Virus record (IMG/VR): IMGVR_UViG_3300032116_000064
Span: 1-64,000 of that record
From: a virus
Direction: 5' to 3' (one strand)
Length of the DNA: 64,000 nucleotides
Positions within the stretch are counted from its first letter, which is position 1, and the number at the start of each line of letters is the position of its first letter. Below the pieces are notes generated by a model. It ran no database searches. It saw only the letters and a list, made by a program, of their open reading frames with translations, and was not told the origin of the DNA. Below are positions 24,801-33,437 of this stretch, piece after piece. The position numbers and the translations under genes are program-made.

Positions 24801-26264
24801 GTTTGCCAACCCACTTATGTTACATCTAGTATTAACTCTAAAAATATAGTTAGGTTTGATGGCACTAATGATTTTATGATTGGTAGTTCTGGCTGTAATA
24901 GCTTGCTACAAAATTTAGGAAACTATACTATATTAACAGTATATAAACCAACTAATTTGACTAGTCAGAATCGCACAATAATAGCGGACACATATGGACT
25001 AGGCAGTGAACTATGGAGTGTTGTAACCCCCACTATACAAAACACAGCTGGATCTAATGGTGTCTGGAATAATAGCACTTTGACAATGAGTAATACTGCT
25101 ATTGGAACTAATGCTGGATATCCAAGATTCGACTTTGGCTTTCCAAGTATGGTTGCTGGAAGAATCTATACAGTGTCTGGCACATTAACTGGTGATATTA
25201 CTGGATTACAGGCCGGATCACCAATTAGATTATCAACAGCTGGGGCTAATAACTATATAACATATGAACCATCTACTGGAAAGTTTTTTGGCACAGTAGC
25301 AGCAGCAGCAACCGTTGGCATAGAAATTGTATTGGATGGTACAAAATTATCTAGTGTTAGTATATCTGGAGTTTCTATCAAAGAAACATCATTACGAAGT
25401 AGATTATATACCAATACTAGCAGTTCTTTTTCACAAGGAGTTAAGCGTACCACATCAGACACACTATCTGTTCTTTCTAGTAATAATACCATGAGTGCCG
25501 GTACTACTTACTTATTTAGTTCTTGGTTTTCTCCAAATAGCCAAAAATTATCTATTTATTTTGCTGGCGAGTTAGATAATATTGGTACAGGATATCAAGG
25601 TCTTGGAAATACTGATAATACAGCTTCTTATGAAGTTGTTATAGGATCTATAGGTTCACTATATAATAGCCCCGGTTGTGAAATGCTTCAAGGCGATCTT
25701 GCAGAATTAGTGATATATAATAAAAAACTTAGTGATGATGAAATGACTAGCCTTACCAAATATTTTGCTAATAAGTGGGGGCTTACTGGTATGGGAGTTA
25801 TGTGTGGACCAACTATGGGAAGTTTTATGGGTGGCACTCCAGACGCTTCAGTATGGTATACTAACCAATATAGACTTAGTTTAGATTATAATAGTGTAAC
25901 AACTAATACTTTAGTCGGGGGAATTTTAGCTGGTAATTCTCAAGCTTCTCAATCTTCACGATCAGTAGACAATGGTGGACACTTTGTTGTTAGTAGAAGT
26001 GGCACTTCAGATATTAGATCGTATGACGATGGTACTCAAATAGGATTTAGCTCCACCGTTCCAACTTCTGGATATTTTCAAACCAGCGTTCCCATTTTCG
26101 TATTTGCATTTTCTAATTTTTCATCAGTACTACAAGGTGGTTCACCAAACACATTCATTGGATATGGTGGAGGATATAGTATAGGAAATTATTTATCACC
26201 AACAGAAGTTAGTACATTTAGTAGAATTATGAATAAGTTTCAAAATGCTCTAGGAAGAATATAA
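21831..26264 (+). CDS. Giant protein with four LamG-like domains (1477 aa)
   Basis: Four diverged concanavalin/LamG-type modules can be aligned by their opening SLWLDASD...W.DKSGN pattern. They start at about residues 22, 304, 563 and 956: CSFWLDADD, CQLWLDGSD, CKLWADCSD and CSLWLDASD. Each ends with LAELIIY...SSLEKYLSKKWG-like strands. Such domains bind glycans or surface proteins. Between modules 3 and 4 is a distinct segment (about 810-940), and a unique C-terminal domain follows residue 1320. The gene is preceded by GAGGACTT. Very likely a virion adhesin; four copies in one chain suggest multivalent carbohydrate binding. Confidence 0.85.
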   Translation: MAGIITSSSVGFNPLTAFTTNCSFWLDADDLTTMTLSGSSVTEWRDKARNLSFTIGTGSVDGNRSPPILSIRNGRGAVQFNGTNTILRNATGDLTPLNRTIFVVIEKGSGSDTNGEAAVSFCPKDNTGFGYFTTFGFVTGYPYNSKRVDLAGATARWYEYTFNTGDLILMRSQNKDDTYLNGTFTDSQLYVNKTIVTRTTNIIGGFMTSFTKGIILGGTDGRSASGYYGNYFSGKICEIICFDNILSSQESEIVENYLSRKWGLGLSGSDDPAQDIASISIPRYSIDTYPVNIDQFIQDIASPNNISGCQLWLDGSDLSSISLSGVYATQWNDKSGYNRHMVEQSTSAPTLQASGLSNKNVINFSATAKMSIPNSSGSFNFLHNTTGGTIIYVVKPFAIDNNAQYGRFLHNDDNASNNIGFNIFFDDRPATLGTSNSLRGGITRGVGGTSTADYLVNNVIPEMNKFVLQSVMFNSNEAVARNRIKTFTNSKQNAGSNSSTNAPSSSLTSTINLTLGSANSDSFTGQLAELIIYSGSLSTYDLLRVERYLAKKWATQTNSSCKLWADCSDLSTLKQNSDGTGAVISSGDPVGYILDKSGNGNHLIQPTASSKPFLDTTTFNGLPSANFEAPQFMYSDSLTILNGSDKPATVIMVCKPKRFVVNGSIFAFTRYDSNIPYLALWGQGGGRGETGYVDIRTRADDLTNKSAASAYTSQLTTEPVIFTIKTDGLKVHARQNGLIVLNNSDIDVTNKTQNRFSINVNANSAIGFHQNITLGEVLVFDSALTDTQISSLEKYLSKKWGIGIERPTSSHKEVKDYINRVYANGGLISQETINKVTDFCYDIDNAGLRNKMWRTNLFCGNNLNAALVPLYRGPTPVDQFYGNPVDVNSGPFTGPDYNERGQQGGLRSDRRSKYLNTGFRCDTIPYTDTHLSFHARPPNTTAMIASPTGITGCSLWLDASDATSVLLNGSAVSGWNDKSGNSRHFIQNSGVCQPTYVTSSINSKNIVRFDGTNDFMIGSSGCNSLLQNLGNYTILTVYKPTNLTSQNRTIIADTYGLGSELWSVVTPTIQNTAGSNGVWNNSTLTMSNTAIGTNAGYPRFDFGFPSMVAGRIYTVSGTLTGDITGLQAGSPIRLSTAGANNYITYEPSTGKFFGTVAAAATVGIEIVLDGTKLSSVSISGVSIKETSLRSRLYTNTSSSFSQGVKRTTSDTLSVLSSNNTMSAGTTYLFSSWFSPNSQKLSIYFAGELDNIGTGYQGLGNTDNTASYEVVIGSIGSLYNSPGCEMLQGDLAELVIYNKKLSDDEMTSLTKYFANKWGLTGMGVMCGPTMGSFMGGTPDASVWYTNQYRLSLDYNSVTTNTLVGGILAGNSQASQSSRSVDNGGHFVVSRSGTSDIRSYDDGTQIGFSSTVPTSGYFQTSVPIFVFAFSNFSSVLQGGSPNTFIGYGGGYSIGNYLSPTEVSTFSRIMNKFQNALGRI

Positions 26265-26339
26265 CCTCCCGACCGCTACTAATATGCTTATATATTTAAT
26301 TACTAGAATGATCTCATTTAATACGTTTATGTCTTTTTT

Positions 26340-26348
26340 GTGTATATT
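26340..26348 (+). promoter_or_regulatory. Putative late promoter ahead of the capsid operon
   Basis: TTTTTTGTGTATATTATCTT lies in the 110-base gap before the protease-scaffold gene, 26 bases from its ATG. It shares TTTTnGTGTATA with the motifs at 29360, 38437 and 44693. No -35 hexamer is seen, as expected for a gp55-type late promoter. Confidence 0.65.
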
Positions 26349-26374
26349 ATCTTGAGAGACACCAAGGAAAAAAT

Positions 26375-27778
26375 ATGAAGATATATGCACAAGAAATAGC
26401 TGACGGACTATCAGAACGTATCAAAAGTGATACGACTGTAGCTTATTGTTCGCAAGCAGTATTAACAACCGAAACAAATTCAATTAAGCGATTGATTGAT
26501 AAAGTAAAGGCTTCTAGTAATCCTAATCAAATTGATCTTTACTATATCAAATCAATTCTTGTTTCCACTGGATGGAATAAAAACGATGACGTTTTCGATC
26601 CGCAACAAACTTGGGCGGCTCGTAGTACTCCAGAGGATAAACAATTCAATTTAATGCACAATGAAAATGATATTATAGGACATATCACTGGAAGTTACGT
26701 TGTTGATCAAGATGGTAATAAAATCGGCGCAACTGAAAACGATGCCGCCCCATCTCAGTTCGATATTGTAACCGAAGCTGTAATTTATAACAGTTGGACT
26801 AATCCAGAGAACAGAGAGAGGATGAGTAAGATTATATCAGAGATAGAGCAAGGCAAGTGGTTCGTTTCGATGGAATGTTTATTCGCCGGTTTTGACTATT
26901 CTGTTAAAGATAACTCTGGACAAACCAAGGTTATAGCGCGTAGTGAAGATTCGGCATTTTTGACAAAACATCTTAGAGCATACGGTGGAACCGGAGAATA
27001 CGAAGGCTATCAAATTGGTAGATTACTAAGAGATATTTCTTTTTCTGGTAAGGGTTTAGTATCCAGACCAGCAAATCCAAGAAGTATAATTCTTGATTCT
27101 AGCAAGGCTTTCTCTGTTAATGAAGAACAAACTATTTCCAATGTTTCAGAAGGAGAAGTTAATATGTCAGAAAACAACGAAGAGAAGCAGCTAGAAACTG
27201 CCCCAGTGGCAGAAGAGGCTGTACAGGTTGTGGCTGAAGAAGTCAAAGTGGAAAACAACGCTTCAGAATTAGAGGCCGCTTTAGCAGCTAAAGATACTGA
27301 AATTCAAGCTTATGCTTCAAAGGTCGCAACATTAGAAGAGACTCTTGCTAGTTTACAAAAAGAACTAGCAGCAGTCAACGAAGAAATGAAAGATATGAAG
27401 AAGAAAGAAAAAGATCGCAGCCGCAAGGAAAAGCTAGTTATGGCTGGCTTTGAAGAAGCCGAAGCTGATGAATCAATTTCTTTATATGATGCTCTTAGTG
27501 ACGAAGCCTTCGAAGCAGTGGTTGCTGCTATGAAGAAAAAGTGGGGAGCTATGAAAGACAAGATGATGAAAGAAGAAAAGAAAGAGATGGCTTCCGAAGC
27601 AGAAGTTGTCACAGAGGAGAAAACAGAAGTAGCAGAAGAATCAACTGAAGCTATTTTTGAAGAAGTCAAAACAACAGAAGCCACTCTTGTAGCTGCTTCT
27701 GATGAAGACGAAGAAATAGAGTCCACAAGAGCTAGTGTGGCAGAGTGGCTAACAAACAACGTTTTACGTAATAAGTGA
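26375..27778 (+). CDS. Prohead protease-scaffold fusion (467 aa, candidate)
   Basis: Residues 1-243 form a globular domain with LMHNENDIIGHITGSYVV and GKWFVSMECLFAGFDYS. The arrangement, with a conserved His and a Ser in a strand followed by GLVSRPANP, recalls prohead proteases. From about 244 the chain is very rich in Glu, Lys and Ala, with a heptad stretch (VATLEETLASLQKEL) and an acidic tail, as in scaffolding proteins. A strong internal ribosome site and ATG at 27164 would give a free scaffold. This is the lambda C/Nu3 arrangement. It precedes decoration and capsid genes, where protease and scaffold are expected. The exact protease clan is uncertain. Confidence 0.75.
   Translation: MKIYAQEIADGLSERIKSDTTVAYCSQAVLTTETNSIKRLIDKVKASSNPNQIDLYYIKSILVSTGWNKNDDVFDPQQTWAARSTPEDKQFNLMHNENDIIGHITGSYVVDQDGNKIGATENDAAPSQFDIVTEAVIYNSWTNPENRERMSKIISEIEQGKWFVSMECLFAGFDYSVKDNSGQTKVIARSEDSAFLTKHLRAYGGTGEYEGYQIGRLLRDISFSGKGLVSRPANPRSIILDSSKAFSVNEEQTISNVSEGEVNMSENNEEKQLETAPVAEEAVQVVAEEVKVENNASELEAALAAKDTEIQAYASKVATLEETLASLQKELAAVNEEMKDMKKKEKDRSRKEKLVMAGFEEAEADESISLYDALSDEAFEAVVAAMKKKWGAMKDKMMKEEKKEMASEAEVVTEEKTEVAEESTEAIFEEVKTTEATLVAASDEDEEIESTRASVAEWLTNNVLRNK
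27164..27778 (+). CDS. Nested in-frame scaffolding protein (204 aa)
   Basis: AGAAGGAG at 27148-27155 lies eight bases before an in-frame ATG (MSENNEEKQLE), a better ribosome site than most in the window. The product equals residues 264-467 of the larger gene: acidic N-region, coiled coil, KKEKDRSRKEKL basic patch and acidic C-terminus. Scaffolds guide capsid assembly and are then removed by the protease. Nested scaffold genes inside a protease gene are known from lambda (C and Nu3). Expression of both forms is inferred from the site, not shown. Confidence 0.7.
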   Translation: MSENNEEKQLETAPVAEEAVQVVAEEVKVENNASELEAALAAKDTEIQAYASKVATLEETLASLQKELAAVNEEMKDMKKKEKDRSRKEKLVMAGFEEAEADESISLYDALSDEAFEAVVAAMKKKWGAMKDKMMKEEKKEMASEAEVVTEEKTEVAEESTEAIFEEVKTTEATLVAASDEDEEIESTRASVAEWLTNNVLRNK

Positions 27779-27793
27779 TAAAGGAGAAAAACT

Positions 27794-28261
27794 ATGGCCC
27801 TAAAAGCAGATAGATATGAGCTTCAAACTGATATCAGTTTCTTCTACAATGCCGGGGTAGCAACTCGCGGCGGTGTAGTATGTCATGATACAGCTGGTTC
27901 TGGCGCAGCTATGGACCAAGGTGTAAACCTTGTTAAGTATGCTGCTGCAACATCGGCAACTGTACCAGTTGGCGTGTTATTAAATGATGTAGTAAATAAG
28001 GATCTAACCCGTACTCACCTTAATCAATATAAGGATGAAGTTCAAAAGGGTGGTAAAGTTACAGTACTCCGCAAGGGTTATGTTGTAACAAATAACGTCA
28101 CAGGCACACCAACAGCCGGTTCACTTGCCTATGCTTGCCATGTTAATGCTGGCAATTTCAGAGGTGATAGCCCCGGTAGTTCTGGCGCACTAGTCGTTGG
28201 TCGTTTCCTTACTAGTAAGGACGCTGACGGTTATGCCAAAGTCGAAGTAAACCTCCCCTGA
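27794..28261 (+). CDS. Head decoration-type protein (155 aa)
   Basis: It begins MALKADRYELQTDISFFYN, with RGGVVCHDTAGSG, VPVGVLLNDVV and a final strand block VVGRFLTSKDADGYAKVEV. The lay-out (start-up value, then 'VGVLLxD', then a stable beta tail) resembles DUF2190-like and other capsid decoration proteins encoded just upstream of major capsid genes. AAGGAG precedes the ATG. Its codons, like those of the capsid gene, contain more C-ending choices than the fibre genes, as expected for a highly expressed protein. Identification rests on size and position. Confidence 0.7.
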   Translation: MALKADRYELQTDISFFYNAGVATRGGVVCHDTAGSGAAMDQGVNLVKYAAATSATVPVGVLLNDVVNKDLTRTHLNQYKDEVQKGGKVTVLRKGYVVTNNVTGTPTAGSLAYACHVNAGNFRGDSPGSSGALVVGRFLTSKDADGYAKVEVNLP

Positions 28262-28289
28262 GAATAATAAAATAAAAGGAGAATTAAAC

Positions 28290-29300
28290 ATGCCAATAAC
28301 AGAAAGACCCAGCGATGATTTTATCGCTCTCCTACGCAAGTCAGGGGATGCCGATATGAATGTAGCAATGGCCGCTCAACGTGAGTTTGCCAAAGCACTA
28401 GAACTCCCACTACGTAAGGGTGTTTTAGTTGGTAATATCCTCGGTAATATTTTCGAAACCATCAACGTGGAAGCCGGTTCAACAACTGAATTTCCTCTAG
28501 ATCTTATCTCCCCCGGCCTTGAAGGTGAGCATGTTGCTTACACCAATCCCGGTCACGGTAGAATTCCAGAGCGTTCAGTCGAAGGCGACTACGTTATGAT
28601 TCCAACCTACACAATCGCTTCATCGGTTGACTATCTACTTCGTTTTGCCCGCGAAGCCAGATGGGATATCGTTGGTCGTGCAATGCAGGTTATGGAAGCT
28701 GGTTTCACCAAGAAGATGAACGATGACGGCTGGCACACACTTCTCGCCGCTGGCGTTGATCGTAACATCCTAGTCTATGATGCTGATGCAACAGCTGGTC
28801 TATTCTCAAAGAGATTAGTATCACTTATGCAAACAGTTATGCGTAGAAACTCTGGTGGCAACTCGGCATCAGTTGGTCGTGGCCGTTTAACTGATATGTA
28901 CGTTTCACCAGAAGCGTTAGAAGATATCAGAAATTGGGGTCTAGATCAAGTTGATGATGTAACTCGTCGTGAAATCTACAACTCTGCTCCAGACGGTTCA
29001 GTTATAACAAGAGTATTTGGTGTTAATCTTCATGACCTAGATGAACTAGGCGAAGGTCAACAGTACCAAAACTTCGTTACATCTGATCTCGGTGGCTCAC
29101 TTGCTACTGGTGGCGATGTTGAACTCGTAGTTGGTCTTGACCAATCAATGAGTGATAGCTTCGTTATGCCCGTTAAGCAACAGCTACAGGTCTTCGAAGA
29201 TCCAGCACTACATCGTCAGCAACGCGCTGGCTACTACGGCTGGGCTGAACTCGGTTTTGGTGTTCTAGACAATCGTAGAGTCATCCTTGGCTCATTCTGA
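28290..29300 (+). CDS. Major capsid protein, HK97-type (336 aa)
   Basis: Position after scaffold and decoration genes, a strong AAGGAG site, codon bias towards high expression and a terminator directly behind all mark the main capsid gene. Sequence features include GNIFETINVEAGSTTEFPLD in the N-arm/E-loop region and TIASSVDYLLRFAREARWDI for the spine helix. The P-domain pattern DMYVSPEALEDIRNWG is followed by DQSMSDSFVMPVKQQL and the C-terminal WAELGFGVLDNRRVI strand. 336 residues is usual for the HK97 fold. It builds the icosahedral shell and is probably trimmed at the N-terminus by one of the proteases. Confidence 0.85.
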   Translation: MPITERPSDDFIALLRKSGDADMNVAMAAQREFAKALELPLRKGVLVGNILGNIFETINVEAGSTTEFPLDLISPGLEGEHVAYTNPGHGRIPERSVEGDYVMIPTYTIASSVDYLLRFAREARWDIVGRAMQVMEAGFTKKMNDDGWHTLLAAGVDRNILVYDADATAGLFSKRLVSLMQTVMRRNSGGNSASVGRGRLTDMYVSPEALEDIRNWGLDQVDDVTRREIYNSAPDGSVITRVFGVNLHDLDELGEGQQYQNFVTSDLGGSLATGGDVELVVGLDQSMSDSFVMPVKQQLQVFEDPALHRQQRAGYYGWAELGFGVLDNRRVILGSF

Positions 29301-29326
29301 TATATTTTAATATATCTGTCGCACTT

Positions 29327-29359
29327 AAGCCACTCTCAAGAGATTGGGGGTGGCTTTTT
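29327..29359 (+). terminator. Strong intrinsic terminator after the major capsid gene
   Basis: A 13-bp stem (29327-29339 with 29344-29356, including two G-U pairs) closes on a GAGA tetraloop and ends in TTTTT. It lies 26 bases behind the capsid stop and directly abuts the next promoter-like motif. Confidence 0.9.
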
Positions 29360-29368
29360 GTGTATAAT
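29360..29368 (+). promoter_or_regulatory. Putative late promoter ahead of the second fibre block
   Basis: GTGTATAAT preceded by TTTTT lies immediately after the capsid terminator and 43 bases before the ATG at 29412. It shares the core of the motifs at 26340, 38437 and 44693. Confidence 0.7.
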
Positions 29369-29411
29369 ACTTGTAGATAACGTTATTTTAGGATAAAAAT
29401 AGGAGAATATT

Positions 29412-30119
29412 ATGGCCGCACTATCGGATTATCTTGAGTCTGGTCTTTTAAGTCATATTTTTCGCAACGCTGCATTTCCAAGACCATCTTCAATAGCAAT
29501 TGCTTTAACTAGCGGAGTACCATTAGATTCTGACACTGGTCAGACTATCCCAGAGTTACCGTCTGGCGTTTTAAATGGTAACATATGGACTTCAACAAAC
29601 TATAAAAGAATACCGCTTGGACCTCCAGCCGCAAGTGGGGATAATACTTGGCAAAGTATTGGTATAAATGCTAATGGGTCATATAGTGTTTCTGGAAGAC
29701 GCCATGATAATACGCCGGGATATTTTTATCCACTATACTTAACAGCATCTGCTGCCAATGATGCTAGTGCTATAGCTGCAAATGTTGTTAATGGTAATAG
29801 TACTGTATTTTATTTTTCAGATTTTCCAAATATTCCTTTCTTTGCTCCAAGCGGAGGAAATTTATTTCAATCTGGTGTTCCTACCAAATCTTCTTATCCA
29901 GACTATGAAGGCAATGGGTTTATTAGAAACAAAAATCAAATTGTGTTTAACACAGCTTTAACTGAATGGGGCTGGGTTTCTGGCATAGCAATTGTTGACC
30001 ACGATACTGTTGGTTCTGGTAATTTATTAATGTATTCTAAACTAACTAATCCAAGATATGTATTTTTAGGAGATAATATTCGATTTGATATTAATTCATT
30101 AGAAATTAGCCTCAAATAA
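29412..30119 (+). CDS. Conserved phage virion protein (235 aa)
   Basis: The N-terminus MAALSDYLESGLLSHIF then SSIAIALTSGVP matches a family of phage structural proteins that open with a short helix and 'P.slyvaLtts' strand. A central insert with GYFYPLYLTAS and a C-terminal W-G-W-V-SGIAIVD block follow. Members are usually called tail or fibre proteins without a proven role. The AGGAGAA site precedes the ATG. It heads the transcript that follows the capsid terminator, and is followed 12 bases later by the YadA-like fibre. Confidence 0.75.
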   Translation: MAALSDYLESGLLSHIFRNAAFPRPSSIAIALTSGVPLDSDTGQTIPELPSGVLNGNIWTSTNYKRIPLGPPAASGDNTWQSIGINANGSYSVSGRRHDNTPGYFYPLYLTASAANDASAIAANVVNGNSTVFYFSDFPNIPFFAPSGGNLFQSGVPTKSSYPDYEGNGFIRNKNQIVFNTALTEWGWVSGIAIVDHDTVGSGNLLMYSKLTNPRYVFLGDNIRFDINSLEISLK

Positions 30120-30131
30120 TTGGAATAAAAA

Positions 30132-33100
30132 ATGCAACTAAGCAAGTCCCAGCTTGTTAATAATATCAATGCTGAGATATCCGATCAATCCTATGGTCAA
30201 ATTAGTCCATACGATATTAGGCACAACTTGCTTGATATCATTGATTCTATATCTAATTTAACGCTTGATAAAAATTTAGAATCATTGAATTTTGCTACAT
30301 TTTCAGATGGAAATACTAGAGTTGGTATTTCTGCATTAGATAATGTTAAAATTGATAACTCAATTAGCAATCATAATACAGCTATTGGGTTTAACTCTCT
30401 AAGATCAAATTATCAGTCAGTCCAGAATACAGCTATAGGGTCGCATTCGCTATCTTGTAACGTTTATGGTGAGGGTAACGTAGCTGTAGGTTATAATGCT
30501 TTGGCTGGCAATACCGTAGGTCATTTGAATATAGGGATTGGCAATTATACTTTAAATAATAACAAGTCTGGCAATGGAAATATAGCTATTGGTCATGGTG
30601 CTGGATATTATGCAACCAAGAACACCAGCAATCATTTATTTATTGGCTATCATCCGGTTGACGATCAACATATATGTGACAATCCTAATGGAAGTGGATG
30701 GATGCCATTAATATATGGTGATTTGTCTAATATTAAATTAGGCATTGGCACTAAGTCGCTAAATAACTATGGTGTTCTTCATGTTGGCGGTAACATATTA
30801 CCATCCGGTTCCAATGTAAGTAGTTTAGGATATGATTCATACTTTTGGTCTAAGTTATATCTTTCTAGATCAATTGAATTTAGCAATTTATCTTCTATTT
30901 TTTCTAGTGGATCTTCCTTACTATGTACCAGCAATCACATTTATCCTAGTCAGACTAATAAGTATTCATTAGGATCTAATTCTTATGTTTGGGAATCTGG
31001 ATTCTTTAAAGATTTGACAGTAACTGGTAGAGCCATAATAAATCAATTATTCTATAGCAATGTATATACTTACAGTAATAAAACTTTCTATCTTGGAGTA
31101 AACTCTAACAATCAACCACTATATTCAGATTTACAACTATCTGATGGTGGCGTGGTATTAAAATCTTCTACAAATAATAAAGAATACAAAATATCATTTC
31201 GTCCTCCAGCCGAAGGTATGCCGGGATTCGTTGATGATTATAATGCTGTATGGTTTAGTAATATTAACTTACAAGTTCCTAGCAATAGATATGTCAAAAC
31301 CAATAGTTTAATTTCTTATGACCCTGACGCCTTTGATGATAATGACTCTTTTGGTTTATTCTTTAATAGCGGTATAACTTATATATCTCGTAAAAATGTT
31401 CTAGGTTCCAATCTAGGTCTTCCAAATGGTCATGTTGCCGGTATAAGTAACATTAATTTAATTTCTAATTCTGGTAGCATTCAAGACTATTCTATATCTT
31501 TAATGTCTTTGGAATCCGGTGTTTCAGTAAGTCAAAAATTCTTGACAGGCACAAAGCAACGTATAAAAGACTCAGCTAACCAAAATAAAGATAAACTTAA
31601 AGGTTTTGAACTTAAGTATGTCGATGAATCATTCTCTAATATAGTTGGTCCATTATTAGATAGATTTGTTATTGCTTCATATAATAATACTTCTAAGCCA
31701 ATAAATGCTCTTACTCTAATGAAGCAAAATGCCGATGGCGGTGTAGTCGGTATAACAAACATGTCATCCATAGCAGACAATGTTACTCCAAAAACTATAT
31801 TTAATATTCGTTCCATTAATGATTGTGTAGCTAGATTTACAGCTGAAAGTAATGGATACCACAAAGCAGCTATCCAATTATTAGGATCATCCAATTGCGA
31901 AAGTAGTGGGATAGAGTTAACTTATTTAAACAATAGTGGTATAGCCGATATAAACTTATTCAAAAACTATGGTACAACATGTTTTGTAAGATTTAAAGAT
32001 GACCAACAAATAGGTATTTTATCTAGTGGTATTACAAATGCTACTATTACCATTGGTCATAGTGGCGCACCAAAGCTACCAACTATTAGTTTAAAAGACG
32101 ATACTTTTGTCGCTAATACGACAGTAGTTGCTAATAGTGGATATGGTAAACTATACAATCTTAGAGATGTTCGTCAGTATGCCAACCAGTATAATTCTTT
32201 AATTTATCTTGATTCGTCTGGCAACAAGTTTGATGTTGTTGTTAACAAATTAGATAATATTGATGGAAGGGCTGTTTACACAGATACCAGTGGCAATACA
32301 TTTGCTGGATATGCTTCTCCATCAAATAGAAAAATTACTAGTTCAATTAAAGAAAATACTACCCATGGCTACCAAGCATTATATGATATTAGATCTGGAT
32401 CTGGTAATCTAGCCATAGGGCATAATGCTTTATATAATTTGTTTTCTGGTAATGATAATATAGCTATCGGTAGGTTCGCTGGTTCTGGCTTGCTATCTTC
32501 TGTAGATAACATTATAATTGGTAACCAAGCGTTCAATAAAACAAGTCCACTAAATCACACCAGCGGCAACATAATAATTGGTCATAATATTGGTGCTAGT
32601 CAAAGTGGATCTTATCAGTTTATACTTGGAAATAGGTCCAATATCATCTTATTACAAGGTAAGCTTGGACCAAATAATACTGACAAATTTTTGAGCTTAC
32701 CAAGCAGTGGCAGATTATATGTTCACAATCACGATAATACTGAAGGGTTATGTTTAAAATCTAATCTTATAGAAATTATTGATAGCGGTGGAAGCAACTA
32801 CCCAGAAAATGATTTAAGATTTAGATTCATTGGCAATAATTCAGCCGATCTTTTAGTTCTAAATCATAATTCTAATCCAAATAATTATAATTCATTATGG
32901 GGTAGTCCAGCTCTTAATGTTGGTAGTCCTGCTGTATCATATGTAGATGAATATTGGTTCCCGTCTAGTGGAGTTGCTTCTGACTCAAATGTGACGGTAT
33001 CCAAACCGTATGCTCAACTCAATGGAAATCTAAGACTAAAAGGTAATATACAATTTTCAGATGGAACATATCTTGGTAGTACAAAGCCTATTCACACCAA

Positions 33101-33428
33101 CACAAGACTTGCTAATAGCGGCATAGCACTAGGCAACAGCGGGATAGCAATTGCGCACAGTGGAATAAATCTCACTAATTCCATGTTTATTGAAGGATAT
33201 ATGCCTACTGGTATGAATGCTGCTCCTAATTCTTCTGCTAAGACAAGCGGTATATTGATTACTAAAGATGTGAATTGGTCAAATTCTGGAGTAGTGTTTT
33301 TAACAAATAGAGATACAACATCTGTTGTTCATGCTGGCGCATACGTTATTGCAGCTAAAATAAATAATGAATATAGACCAATATGGGTAAGTTCTAGCGA
33401 TACAACTTGCGTATGTTGCAATAGTTGA
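30132..33428 (+). CDS. Fibre with YadA-head-like repeats (1098 aa)
   Basis: Residues 1-40 form a short domain (GQISPYDIRHNLLDIIDSI) also present at the start of the gene at 39013, probably a virion-docking module. Residues about 78-175 and again about 740-835 hold repeats of NTAIGxxSL, NVAVGYNAL, NIGIGNYTL and NIAIGxxAG. This is the left-handed beta-roll pattern of trimeric autotransporter (YadA/Hep_Hag) heads. The middle is beta-rich and the C-terminus carries ...NSGIALGNSGIAIAHSG. Such proteins trimerise and bind surfaces. A trimeric virion fibre is the likely role. Confidence 0.85.
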   Translation: MQLSKSQLVNNINAEISDQSYGQISPYDIRHNLLDIIDSISNLTLDKNLESLNFATFSDGNTRVGISALDNVKIDNSISNHNTAIGFNSLRSNYQSVQNTAIGSHSLSCNVYGEGNVAVGYNALAGNTVGHLNIGIGNYTLNNNKSGNGNIAIGHGAGYYATKNTSNHLFIGYHPVDDQHICDNPNGSGWMPLIYGDLSNIKLGIGTKSLNNYGVLHVGGNILPSGSNVSSLGYDSYFWSKLYLSRSIEFSNLSSIFSSGSSLLCTSNHIYPSQTNKYSLGSNSYVWESGFFKDLTVTGRAIINQLFYSNVYTYSNKTFYLGVNSNNQPLYSDLQLSDGGVVLKSSTNNKEYKISFRPPAEGMPGFVDDYNAVWFSNINLQVPSNRYVKTNSLISYDPDAFDDNDSFGLFFNSGITYISRKNVLGSNLGLPNGHVAGISNINLISNSGSIQDYSISLMSLESGVSVSQKFLTGTKQRIKDSANQNKDKLKGFELKYVDESFSNIVGPLLDRFVIASYNNTSKPINALTLMKQNADGGVVGITNMSSIADNVTPKTIFNIRSINDCVARFTAESNGYHKAAIQLLGSSNCESSGIELTYLNNSGIADINLFKNYGTTCFVRFKDDQQIGILSSGITNATITIGHSGAPKLPTISLKDDTFVANTTVVANSGYGKLYNLRDVRQYANQYNSLIYLDSSGNKFDVVVNKLDNIDGRAVYTDTSGNTFAGYASPSNRKITSSIKENTTHGYQALYDIRSGSGNLAIGHNALYNLFSGNDNIAIGRFAGSGLLSSVDNIIIGNQAFNKTSPLNHTSGNIIIGHNIGASQSGSYQFILGNRSNIILLQGKLGPNNTDKFLSLPSSGRLYVHNHDNTEGLCLKSNLIEIIDSGGSNYPENDLRFRFIGNNSADLLVLNHNSNPNNYNSLWGSPALNVGSPAVSYVDEYWFPSSGVASDSNVTVSKPYAQLNGNLRLKGNIQFSDGTYLGSTKPIHTNTRLANSGIALGNSGIAIAHSGINLTNSMFIEGYMPTGMNAAPNSSAKTSGILITKDVNWSNSGVVFLTNRDTTSVVHAGAYVIAAKINNEYRPIWVSSSDTTCVCCNS

Positions 33429-33437
33429 GGACTAATA

